From: Blautia wexlerae DSM 19850
GTDB taxonomy: Bacteria; Bacillota; Clostridia; Lachnospirales; Lachnospiraceae
NCBI RefSeq assembly: GCF_025148125.1
Contig: NZ_CP102267.1
Span: 695,001-759,000 of the forward strand
Length of the DNA: 64,000 nt
Direction of reading: 5' to 3'
Part shown: one piece after another, positions 42,067-49,104 of the stretch
Layout of the letters: every line of letters begins with the position of its first letter
Position numbering within the stretch: the stretch's first letter is position 1
Translations under genes and position numbers: made by a program
Notes under the pieces: model-generated
Databases searched by the model: none
What the model was told of the DNA's origin: nothing
The model's input: the letters and a program-made list of their open reading frames with translations, nothing else

Positions 42067-43167
42067 ATGAAAAACAGGTATTTATCCACAAGAATCATGG
42101 CAATTATGATGGCAGCAGCTATGGCAGTTTCCGCAGCTCCGGCAGCTTTTGCAGCAGAGAGAGCAGACTCTGAGACAATCAAAGAGGACAATCAGCCGGC
42201 AGCAGATGCAGACGCACAGGATTCAGCAGATGCAGATAAGACAGCAGACGCAGAAGGTACAAAGACAGAATATCCTCTGACCATCACAACCTATGATTAT
42301 GATGGAAATGAAATCGAAACAACCTATGAAAAGGCACCGGAGAAAGTTCTTGCTGTATATCAGGGAAGCATTGAAACCATGCTTGCACTTGGCCTGGAAG
42401 ACCGTCTGGTAGCTACTGCAGGTCTTGACAATGAAGTTCCGGATGAACTTAAAGATGCATTTTCAAAAACAAATTATCTTGATGAATTTACCCCATCCCT
42501 TGAGACTGTAACGATGTTGGAGCCAGACATGATCTTATCCTGGAGCTCCCTGTTTTCTGATAAAAATCTCGGAAATGTAACAGACTGGATCGACAAAGGC
42601 TGCAACACTTATTACAACACAAACACACGCCCTGACGGAGACAGAACTCTGGAAAATGAATTTACAGACATCTTAAATCTTGGAAAGATTTTTGATGTAC
42701 AGGACAAAGCACAGGCAATCGTAGATGATGCAAAGGCAGTGATCGATAAAACTCTTACAGCAACAGCAGATGTAGAAGAGAAACCAAGCGTAATGGTTCT
42801 GGAACCTCTTGGAGAAGATATCACAAACTATGGTGCAAAGAGCCTTGGTGGAGATATGGTAACACAACTGGGTGCGACTCTGGCAAACCCGGATGCTTCT
42901 ACAGCAGGAAAAGAAGATATCATTGCAGCAAACCCTGATGTGATTTTTGTTGTATACATGCCATATGCAGGTGATGATCCGGAAACTGTAAAAGAAAGCC
43001 AGCTTGCCGTTATCAAGGATGACGAAGCACTTCAGAGCCTTGACGCTGTAAAGAACGGTCGTGTTTATCCGATCATGCTCAGTGAAATGTACGCAAGTGC
43101 AACACGTACACAGGATGGTATTGAAACTTTCGCAAAAGGATTATATCCGGATGTGAATCTTGACTGA
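42067..43167 (+). CDS. btuF: Cobalamin/corrinoid ABC transporter substrate-binding protein (BtuF-like)
   Basis: A 366-aa periplasmic-binding-family protein. An N-terminal signal peptide (IMAIMMAAAMAVSAAPAAFA) is followed by an acidic, Ala/Asp-rich linker (residues about 35-65) and a class III binding fold (KVLAVYQGSIETMLALGL, EDIIAANPDVIFVVYMPYAG). No lipobox cysteine is seen, so anchoring is uncertain. The upstream cobalamin riboswitch makes a corrinoid the likely substrate rather than a siderophore, which the family could otherwise bind. Confidence 0.85.
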   Translation: MKNRYLSTRIMAIMMAAAMAVSAAPAAFAAERADSETIKEDNQPAADADAQDSADADKTADAEGTKTEYPLTITTYDYDGNEIETTYEKAPEKVLAVYQGSIETMLALGLEDRLVATAGLDNEVPDELKDAFSKTNYLDEFTPSLETVTMLEPDMILSWSSLFSDKNLGNVTDWIDKGCNTYYNTNTRPDGDRTLENEFTDILNLGKIFDVQDKAQAIVDDAKAVIDKTLTATADVEEKPSVMVLEPLGEDITNYGAKSLGGDMVTQLGATLANPDASTAGKEDIIAANPDVIFVVYMPYAGDDPETVKESQLAVIKDDEALQSLDAVKNGRVYPIMLSEMYASATRTQDGIETFAKGLYPDVNLD

Positions 43168-43181
43168 TTGAGGACATAACA

Positions 43182-44267
43182 GTGAAAGAACAGGTTTCAC
43201 AGACAAAAAAAGGCAATGTGCTCAGAACATCCATGTATGTGGCAGTCCTCATCGGACTTGCAGGATTTCTTATTTTTTCCATACTTGCGGCGATTACTTT
43301 TGGTAATGCTGACCTGTCACTGAAGGATGTGTACAGTGTCATTGTTTATAAATTATTTCATATAAAAAGTCTGTCCGCCTATGCAGAAGGTGCAATTCAC
43401 GATGTTGTATGGCTGATCCGACTGCCCAGAGTCCTGCTGGCTCTGGCAGTTGGAATGGCTCTTTCTGTATGTGGCGTAGTAATGCAGGCAATCGTGCAGA
43501 ACCCGCTGGCAGATCCGTATGTACTTGGTATTTCATCCGGCGCGTCTCTTGGTGCAACGCTGGCAATCATGCTCGGAATCGGAAGCTTTCTTGGCGGGAA
43601 TTCTGTCGGAGTTACTGCTTTTATTGGCGCGATGATCACCTCCTTTGCAGTTATTGCTATTGCAAATATGGGAGGAAAGGCAACATCAGCTAAGCTGATC
43701 CTTGCCGGAATGGCGGTCAGTGCGGTGTGCTCTGCTTTTTCAAATTTTGTTATTTACATTACGAATGACAAAAATGCAGCTACGGAAGTTATGAAATGGA
43801 GCATGGGAAGTCTTGCAGGGGCAAGCTGGGCCAGAGTAGGTGTGATGCTTCCGGTTACTCTGATATGTGTGGTCATCTTCTGGACGCAGTATCGAAACCT
43901 GAATCTGATGCTTTTGGGAGATGAAGTTTCTATCACACTTGGAACAGATTTACACAGATTGAGAACATTTTACCTGATTGTTGCTTCTGTAATGATTGGA
44001 TTTGCCGTATATTGTGCTGGCGTGATCGGATTTGTAGGACTTGTGATTCCTCATGTAGTCAGGATTCTGTTTGGAACTGACCACAGAAGATTACTTCCAC
44101 TGAGTGCACTTTTTGGCGCGTCTTTTCTGATCTGGTGTGATGTGGCATGTCGTGTGATCCTGAAGAATTCTGAGATGCCGATCGGTGTGCTGGTATCCAT
44201 TATCGGTGCTCCATGCTTTATTTATCTGCTTGTGCGGAAATCCTATGGATTTGGAGGTAGTAAGTAA
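43182..44267 (+). CDS. btuC: Cobalamin/corrinoid ABC permease (BtuC/FecCD family)
   Basis: A 361-aa permease with about ten helices. FecCD hallmarks are RLPRVLLALAVGMALSVCGVVMQAIVQNPLADPYVLGISSGASLGA and GFVGLVIPHVVRILFGTDHRRLLPLSALFGA, each read across the helices. A GTG start at 43182 follows GAGGACATAACA. Cotranscribed with the binding protein and the ATPase. Confidence 0.9.
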   Translation: MKEQVSQTKKGNVLRTSMYVAVLIGLAGFLIFSILAAITFGNADLSLKDVYSVIVYKLFHIKSLSAYAEGAIHDVVWLIRLPRVLLALAVGMALSVCGVVMQAIVQNPLADPYVLGISSGASLGATLAIMLGIGSFLGGNSVGVTAFIGAMITSFAVIAIANMGGKATSAKLILAGMAVSAVCSAFSNFVIYITNDKNAATEVMKWSMGSLAGASWARVGVMLPVTLICVVIFWTQYRNLNLMLLGDEVSITLGTDLHRLRTFYLIVASVMIGFAVYCAGVIGFVGLVIPHVVRILFGTDHRRLLPLSALFGASFLIWCDVACRVILKNSEMPIGVLVSIIGAPCFIYLLVRKSYGFGGSK

Positions 44268-45022
44268 TGAAAATCACTACAGAAGATATTCAGGTTGGAT
44301 TTCACGCCAGACAGATACTGAAGGGAATTTCCATAGAGTCAAAGGATAAGGAACTGGTAGGGATCATCGGACCAAACGGAAGCGGAAAATCTACATTATT
44401 AAAATGCATCTACCGTATCCTGAAGCCAGATGCAGGTGCCGTTTATCTGGACGGCGAAGAACTCCATTCCATGAGCGTAAAAAGCTCCGCCAGAAAAATG
44501 GCAGTTGTGGCACAGCACAATTACTACAACTTTGATTTTACCGTACGGGAAGTCGTGTTGATGGGACGTGCACCTCATAAGAAAGCATTGGAACGGGATA
44601 ATGCAAAAGATTACCGGATTGTTGAAGAAGCACTGAAAACGGTACAGATGGATGCATTTGCGGATCGCACATTTTCTACGCTGTCAGGTGGAGAGCAGCA
44701 GAGGGTTATTCTGGCAAGAGCACTTGCACAGCAGACACCTGCACTGATCCTTGATGAGCCGACTAACCATCTGGATATCACACATCAGATCATGCTGATG
44801 GAACTGGTAAAGAAACTTAACGTAACTGTAATATCAGCTATCCATGACCTGAATATTGCGGCGGCATACTGCGATAAGATTTATGTATTGAAAGATGGTG
44901 TGCTGGAAGGATATGGAACTCCACAGGAAGTACTCACTCCGGGGCTGATCAAAAGGATTTACCAGGTAGATTCGGAAGTGGTAAATGACAGCCGCGGGAA
45001 GATGCATATTTTATTTTTATAA
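44267..45022 (+). CDS. btuD: Cobalamin/corrinoid ABC ATPase (BtuD/FecE family)
   Basis: A 251-aa ATPase: Walker A GPNGSGKST, Q-loop VVAQHNYYNFDFTV, signature LSGGEQQR, Walker B LILDEPTNHLD, H-loop AIHDLN. The ATG overlaps the permease stop (TAATG). It is the last gene of the riboswitch-controlled operon, which ends at the hairpin at 45034-45071. Confidence 0.92.
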   Translation: MKITTEDIQVGFHARQILKGISIESKDKELVGIIGPNGSGKSTLLKCIYRILKPDAGAVYLDGEELHSMSVKSSARKMAVVAQHNYYNFDFTVREVVLMGRAPHKKALERDNAKDYRIVEEALKTVQMDAFADRTFSTLSGGEQQRVILARALAQQTPALILDEPTNHLDITHQIMLMELVKKLNVTVISAIHDLNIAAAYCDKIYVLKDGVLEGYGTPQEVLTPGLIKRIYQVDSEVVNDSRGKMHILFL

Positions 45023-45033
45023 TATGAGAATTG

Positions 45034-45071
45034 ACAGGCCAGAGTCAGAAAAAATTTTGACTCTGGCCTGT
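45034..45071 (+). terminator. Strong hairpin after btuD
   Basis: ACAGGCCAGAGTCA (45034-45047) and TGACTCTGGCCTGT (45058-45071) form a perfect 14-bp stem. The following T tract is short (TTGTAT). Confidence 0.75.
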
Positions 45072-45089
45072 TGTATATGGAGGAAAAAG

Positions 45090-45111
45090 ATGAATAAGAT
45101 AGGAATTTTAA
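45090..45111 (+). pseudogene. 5' piece of a CGGC-domain gene interrupted by the TnpB element
   Basis: ATGAATAAGATAGGAATTTT after TATGGAGGAAAAAG encodes MNKIGIL plus the first bases of a Thr codon. The frame is cut at TTTTAA by the transposon. Joined to 46704 it continues ...LTCIHSNNVC in frame, restoring a 117-aa protein. Confidence 0.75.
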
Positions 45112-45204
45112 CAACCGTAGCAAGAATTCCCTCACCTATAGGTGATGGGATGAATTGCACATTCGAGCATGTCTGCTCAAATTTATAAAAAATTGCAAAA
45201 ACAC

Positions 45205-45233
45205 TTGTTCTGATACAATAAATATATTATAAT
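45205..45233 (+). promoter_or_regulatory. Promoter inside the element, upstream of tnpB
   Basis: TTGTTC (45205-45210), 17-bp spacer, TATAAT (45228-45233). The 220 bp between it and tnpB contain no further gene; a small tnpA remnant was looked for and not found. Confidence 0.55.
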
Positions 45234-45453
45234 GAAAAAGAACAATATGCTCTTGAAATTTAGACGGTCGAAATAAGCAATAAGTGAGTGTACATAATGA
45301 GTTTAGATAATAATTCTCATTCAGTGTTTTTGTTTGATTCTGGTTATGAAATATGGCAGAAAGATGCTGGACGATAAGATGTCAGAGAGAACAAAAGAAA
45401 TCTTTGAAATATAGCACCTGTTGAAACAATCCATCAGTATATAGAGAGTCAGG

Positions 45454-46560
45454 GTGAGAAAGATAAACCGGGCAGTAAAAATAAGGATCTATCCAAATAA
45501 AGAACAGATAACCCAGATAGAGAAGACGATCGGCTGCAGTCGTTTTCTCTATAACCGGATGCTTGCGGATAAGATCCGTCATTATCAGGAAGAAAAAAAG
45601 ATGCTGAAAAATACGCCGGCCGGATATAAAAAAGAATATCCATGGCTGAAAGAGGTAGATTCTCTTGCGCTGGCGAATGTACAGTTAAATCTGGAAGGGG
45701 CTTTCCGGAAATTTTTCCGGGAACCGGGAGTGGGATTTCCGCATTATAAATCAAAAAAACATTCGCGGAAATCCTATACAACGAATATGGTAAATGGGAA
45801 TATCTGTCTGCAGGACAGGTTCCTGAAACTGCCAAAGATGCAGCCGGTAAAAATAAAACTCCACCGTATGATCCCGGAGGGATGGAAGCTGAAATCAGTG
45901 ACTGTGAGCAGGGAACCATCCGGGAAATATTTTGCCAGCCTGCTGTTCGACTGTGAAAACCAAACAGCGGAGAAAAGACAGGCGGAAAAATTCCTGGGGA
46001 TGGATTTTGCCATGCATGGGATGTGTGTATTTTCTACCGGTGAAAGAGCCGGATATCCCATGTTCTACCGGAATGCAGAGAAAAAACTTGCCCGGGAACA
46101 GAGAAAGCTTTCCAGATGTGAAAAGGGCAGCCGTAACTATCAGAAACAGAAGAAAAAGGTTGCTTTATATCATGAAAAGATAAAGAACCAGAGGAAGGAT
46201 TTCCAGCATAAGCTCAGCCACAGCCTTGCAGAAGACTATGACGCAGTATGTGTGGAGGATCTGAACCTGAAGGGGATAGCCGGAGGCCTGCATTTCGGAA
46301 AAGGGATACAGGATAACGGATACGGTCAGTTCCTTTCCATGCTTGGATATAAGCTGGAAGAACGTGGAAAATATCTGATAAAAGTAGACAGATATTTTGC
46401 ATCCAGTAAGATATGCAGCGTATGCGGACATAAGAAGAAAGAGCTGGCATTATCAGAACGGATATACCTATGCGAATGTGGAAACCGGATGGACCGGGAT
46501 GTGAATGCGGCGGTCAATATTCTGAAAGAAGGAAAAAGAATATATAAAAAATGTGCATAA
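45454..46560 (+). CDS. tnpB: RNA-guided endonuclease TnpB
   Basis: A 368-aa TnpB. The N-terminal HTH region reads RAVKIRIYPNKEQITQIEKTIG. RuvC acidic residues are D in FLGMDFAMHG, E in VCVEDLNLKG and D in RMDRDVNAAVNIL. The zinc-finger half is CSVCG followed by CECG, one residue tighter than the common CxxCG pair. All catalytic residues are present, so it is probably active. It uses a guide RNA copied from the right end to cleave the empty donor site. Likely start is the GTG at 45454. Confidence 0.93.
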   Translation: MRKINRAVKIRIYPNKEQITQIEKTIGCSRFLYNRMLADKIRHYQEEKKMLKNTPAGYKKEYPWLKEVDSLALANVQLNLEGAFRKFFREPGVGFPHYKSKKHSRKSYTTNMVNGNICLQDRFLKLPKMQPVKIKLHRMIPEGWKLKSVTVSREPSGKYFASLLFDCENQTAEKRQAEKFLGMDFAMHGMCVFSTGERAGYPMFYRNAEKKLAREQRKLSRCEKGSRNYQKQKKKVALYHEKIKNQRKDFQHKLSHSLAEDYDAVCVEDLNLKGIAGGLHFGKGIQDNGYGQFLSMLGYKLEERGKYLIKVDRYFASSKICSVCGHKKKELALSERIYLCECGNRMDRDVNAAVNILKEGKRIYKKCA

Positions 46561-46720
46561 TAGCACAGAAAAGATCCGTAACCGGATAAAAAAGAACCGC
46601 GGGACACGCGGGGATAGCCTGTTTTAGCTTTGCCCTGAAGGGCAATTGAGCAGGAAGCTCCCACTTCAAAATCTGTAAGATTTAAGTGGCGAGAGCATGT
46701 CACCGTGTATTCATTCTAAT
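46561..46720 (+). ncRNA. TnpB guide RNA (omega/reRNA) right-end scaffold plus guide
   Basis: Between the tnpB stop and the element end are hairpins CGCGGGACACGCG, GCCCTGAAGGGC and GCTCCCACTT...AAGTGGCGAGAGC, the usual reRNA scaffold; its 5' part probably extends into the tnpB 3' end. The guide is the host DNA starting at 46704 (CGTGTATTCATTC). Together with the TTTAA motif at the left junction this targets the uninterrupted gene. Confidence 0.75.
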
Positions 46721-47035
46721 AATGTATGCGCCAGAGTTGGATGCCTGGCAGCATTTCAGAACAGAACCGATTTCTTTCAGGATTATCCGGAAGATACCTG
46801 TCTGGCAGCAATGATGACCTGTAACGAATGCAAAGGCGTCAACCCGATAGAACCCATAGAAGACAAAGGAATCCTGGAAAAGATAGACAGACTGGTCAGT
46901 GAAAAAATCAGTACCATCCACGTAGGTGTCTGTCGTCTCCCGGATGGAAAGCATGAATGTCCAAGGATGACACAGATCTGCAATATGATAGAAGAACGTG
47001 GAATCAAAGTAGTCAGAGGGTCACATAAGGAATAA
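46704..47035 (+). pseudogene. 3' piece of the interrupted CGGC-domain protein gene
   Basis: The frame encodes CIHSNNVCARVGCLAAFQNR...TCNECKGVNPIEPIEDKGILEKIDRL...VHVGVCRL split over the piece, ending IEERGIKVVRGSHKE. Cysteine spacing and the EERGIKVVRGTH-like end match CGGC-domain proteins, small Cys-rich proteins thought to bind metal. The CGGC motif itself reads CNEC here. A short N-terminally truncated product could start at an ATG at 46697 inside the element, so the piece might still be expressed. Confidence 0.75.
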
Positions 47036-47049
47036 AAAAGTTTCCATAC

Positions 47050-47192
47050 GTTACTGTTCACTCCGTTCACAGTAACGTAGCCAAAATTCATTCCAGATTG
47101 CCTGCGGCAATGGAATTTTGGCTTGTATGTCTCGGGATTTTGGCATATTCATGCCAAAACACCTCGCGGGACAGTGGCGTGTGAACAGTAAC
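47050..47192 (-). mobile_element. 143-bp MITE, copy A
   Basis: Ends are perfect 12-bp inverted repeats, GTTACTGTTCAC and GTGAACAGTAAC. It is flanked by the 8-bp direct repeat TTCCATAC (47042-47049 and 47193-47200). The inside is a chain of three hairpins with no ORF. It differs from copy B (62681-62823, opposite orientation) at two positions. No transposase is in the window. Confidence 0.9.
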
Positions 47193-47223
47193 TTCCATAC
47201 AATTTATAAAATAAAAAGAATAT

Positions 47224-47300
47224 AAAATGCCTTGAAAATAAGAGTAAGTAATGCTAACATAAGTATAAAGCATATTTCTCTTATATTTCAAGGCATTTTT
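47224..47300. terminator. Long imperfect palindrome, possible bidirectional terminator
   Basis: AAAATGCCTTGAAAATAAGAG (split: 47224-47244) pairs with 47278-47300, with an inner AATGCT/AGCAT stem. A five-T run follows on the plus strand and a T-rich run on the minus strand. It lies between the CGGC fragment and the Rpn gene. Confidence 0.6.
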
Positions 47301-47436
47301 GCCGTCTGATTATTCTAATCTCAATTCAGAAATCCATGCTTTTAATTCCAGTTAATTATGAAAAGCAGGAGCTGAGAAGTGATAAGAATAGCACAAAATG
47401 TTCTTTGACTCCTGCGGAAAACAGGAGGTATTGCCA

Positions 47437-48378
47437 ATGGCAAAAAGAAAGAACAAAAAAATTATTGTGAAAAGAAACCGATTGAAAGGCAACACAGCAA
47501 CTGCAAACCGTAAGTACAAAGATACAGTCTTCCGTATGCTGTTTTCAGACAGAAAGAATCTGTTGTCGCTGTATAATGCAATCAATGAAACTTCTTATAC
47601 AGATGCTGCTCAATTAGAGATTGTGACACTTGAGAACGCAATCTATATGGGAATGAAGAATGATCTGGCGTTTATTATAAATACGAATCTGTTTCTGTAT
47701 GAACATCAGTCTACGTATAACCCGAACATGCCTTTGAGAGACTTATTCTACATTTCCAGCGAATATCAGAAAATGGTGGATTGGAAGTCCTTGTATACCT
47801 CAACAAGACTGAGAATACCCACACCGAATTTTATCGTATTTTATAATGGAACAGAGAAAAAAGAAGATAGGTGGGTAGATTATCTGTCAGAATCGTATGA
47901 AAATATGTCAGGAGAACCAAATCTTGAACTAAAGGTCATCACATTAAATATCAATGTAGGGCATAATAAAAAACTAATGGAAGAATGCCGGACGCTAAGA
48001 GAATATGCTCAGTATGTTGATAAAGTACGCAGATATTCTAATGAAATGGAACTGAATACGGCAGTAGAACGTGCAGTGAGCGAAAGCATTCAGGAGGGAA
48101 TTCTCAAAGAATTTCTGCAAAAGAATCGAGCGGAGGTAGTTGCTATGAGTATATTTGAATACAATGAGGAAGAGGAAAAAAGGAAACTTCGGAAAGCTGA
48201 GTATGAAGCTGGAAAAAATGATGGGATAAAGATTGGGCGAGAAGAGGAAAAACGTAAAATTGCAAATTCCCTTTTTAAAGAGGGAGATTCAATTGAAAAG
48301 GTAGCCAGGATTCTTTGCGAGAGTGAAGAAACTATCAGAGGATGGGTGAATGAAAAAATGGATATAAAGGTGGAGTAA
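47437..48378 (+). CDS. Rpn-family (PD-(D/E)XK) recombination-promoting nuclease/putative transposase
   Basis: A 313-aa protein of the RpnA/PDDEXK-like transposase family. The N-terminus is basic (MAKRKNKKIIVKRNRLKGN). The core contains YKDTVFRMLFSDRKNLLSLYNAI, NDLAFII and LYEHQSTYNPNMPLRDLFYI, which supply the acidic nuclease residues (D in NDLAF, E and Q in YEHQS). The C-terminal third is a charged coiled coil (EEEEKRKLRKAEYEAGKNDGIKIG) ending in an HTH-like segment. An ACAGGAGG site precedes the ATG. Such genes are usually multicopy and of unclear role. Confidence 0.88.
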   Translation: MAKRKNKKIIVKRNRLKGNTATANRKYKDTVFRMLFSDRKNLLSLYNAINETSYTDAAQLEIVTLENAIYMGMKNDLAFIINTNLFLYEHQSTYNPNMPLRDLFYISSEYQKMVDWKSLYTSTRLRIPTPNFIVFYNGTEKKEDRWVDYLSESYENMSGEPNLELKVITLNINVGHNKKLMEECRTLREYAQYVDKVRRYSNEMELNTAVERAVSESIQEGILKEFLQKNRAEVVAMSIFEYNEEEEKRKLRKAEYEAGKNDGIKIGREEEKRKIANSLFKEGDSIEKVARILCESEETIRGWVNEKMDIKVE

Positions 48379-48424
48379 CAGAAAAGAGCGTGCATTTGCC
48401 ATGCGCGCTCTTTTCTGTTACTCC
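48372..48424. terminator. Very long perfect hairpin at the Rpn gene end
   Basis: A 19-bp perfect stem, 48372-48390 with 48406-48424 (core AGAAAAGAGCG/CGCTCTTTTCT), extended by GCAT/ATGC near the loop. It overlaps the stop codon and works in either direction. Confidence 0.8.
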
Positions 48425-48474
48425 AATGATGCCAGTTAAAGATATAGATACCTGTTTAACTTTGGCAATGAGAA

Positions 48475-48544
48475 ATTCCAATGTGGAACAACTATTAATT
48501 CTGTGAAAATTTATAATACTTTTTACATTCCAATGTGGAACAAC
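48475..48544 (-). repeat. CRISPR-like repeat pair 1
   Basis: The 18-bp sequence GTTGTTCCACATTGGAAT (minus strand) occurs at 48527-48544 and 48475-48492, 52 bp apart. The upstream copy (minus sense) continues GTAAAA while the downstream one diverges, as in a terminal degenerate CRISPR repeat. No cas genes are nearby, so only a relic or a look-alike can be claimed. Confidence 0.45.
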
Positions 48545-48904
48545 AGATACAATTAAAGTATATAACAAATCAGTAAACAAGTGCAAGAAATAAAAAAACA
48601 AATATAAACCAAGTATTATAAAATTATACTTAATAATAAAAACTATTGCATATGCAATGTCGATATGATGAAATGGGATATTATAGAATTGAATTTGCAG
48701 ATGATGTAGATTAATAATGAAAAATTCTGTCGATGTTCGATAAAATAAAAATGCGAAGAGGTCGACAATGGTATGTAAACAAAGGGAATGAGTGGTTTTT
48801 TGATGAAAAACATGATAAAATGAATGGGAAAATAGAACAGATATAGTGAAGTCGACAAAAATGAGTAAATAAGCATAAAAAATATGCGGAACTGACAGCT
48901 ATGG
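48545..48904. other. AT-rich non-coding stretch between the repeat pairs
   Basis: No convincing gene, RNA or promoter. Short frames have no ribosome binding sites and the region is full of A-runs. TCGAC/GTCGA motifs recur (48751, 48763, 48853) without obvious structure. Confidence 0.5.
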
Positions 48905-48993
48905 ATTAAAGTAGAACCATATTGGAATGTAAAGATTGATGCACTTATGGAAACGGTTAAAGAAATCCCATTAAAGTAGAACCATATTGGAAT
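48905..48993 (+). repeat. CRISPR-like repeat pair 2
   Basis: A 24-bp sequence containing AAAGTAGAACCATATTGGAA occurs at 48905-48928 and 48970-48993, 65 bp apart. The first continues GTAAAG (a roughly 30-bp unit), leaving a 35-bp spacer; the second diverges at that point. It shares CATATTGGAATGTAAA/CACATTGGAATGTAAA with pair 1 in the opposite orientation. Confidence 0.5.
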
Positions 48994-49104
48994 TATATAG
49001 ATTCTTATGTTAAAATAGTTATTTAATTGATACAAATGATTAATTTTATTTAAGCCAATACGTATACATCAATTTATAAAGAAAAAGGAGCTTTTAAATA
49101 TACT

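Larger units (their letters stand above)
45112..46703 (+). mobile_element. IS200/IS605-family (IS1341-type) element with tnpB only
   Basis: A 1592-bp element. The left end contains the hairpin CCCTCACC-TATA-GGTGATGGG (about 45129-45149); the right end holds the reRNA hairpins and terminates GAGCATGTCAC. It lies directly 3' of TTTTAA with no target duplication, as in this single-strand transposing family. Excision restores the host gene frame exactly. The ends have a 1-bp ambiguity (a shared C). No tnpA is present; movement would need a transposase in trans. Confidence 0.85.

Noticed and set aside
45189..45453. A tnpA transposase or remnant upstream of tnpB
   Set aside because: No Y1 transposase motif (HUH or catalytic Tyr context) in any frame; the region is non-coding left-end DNA.
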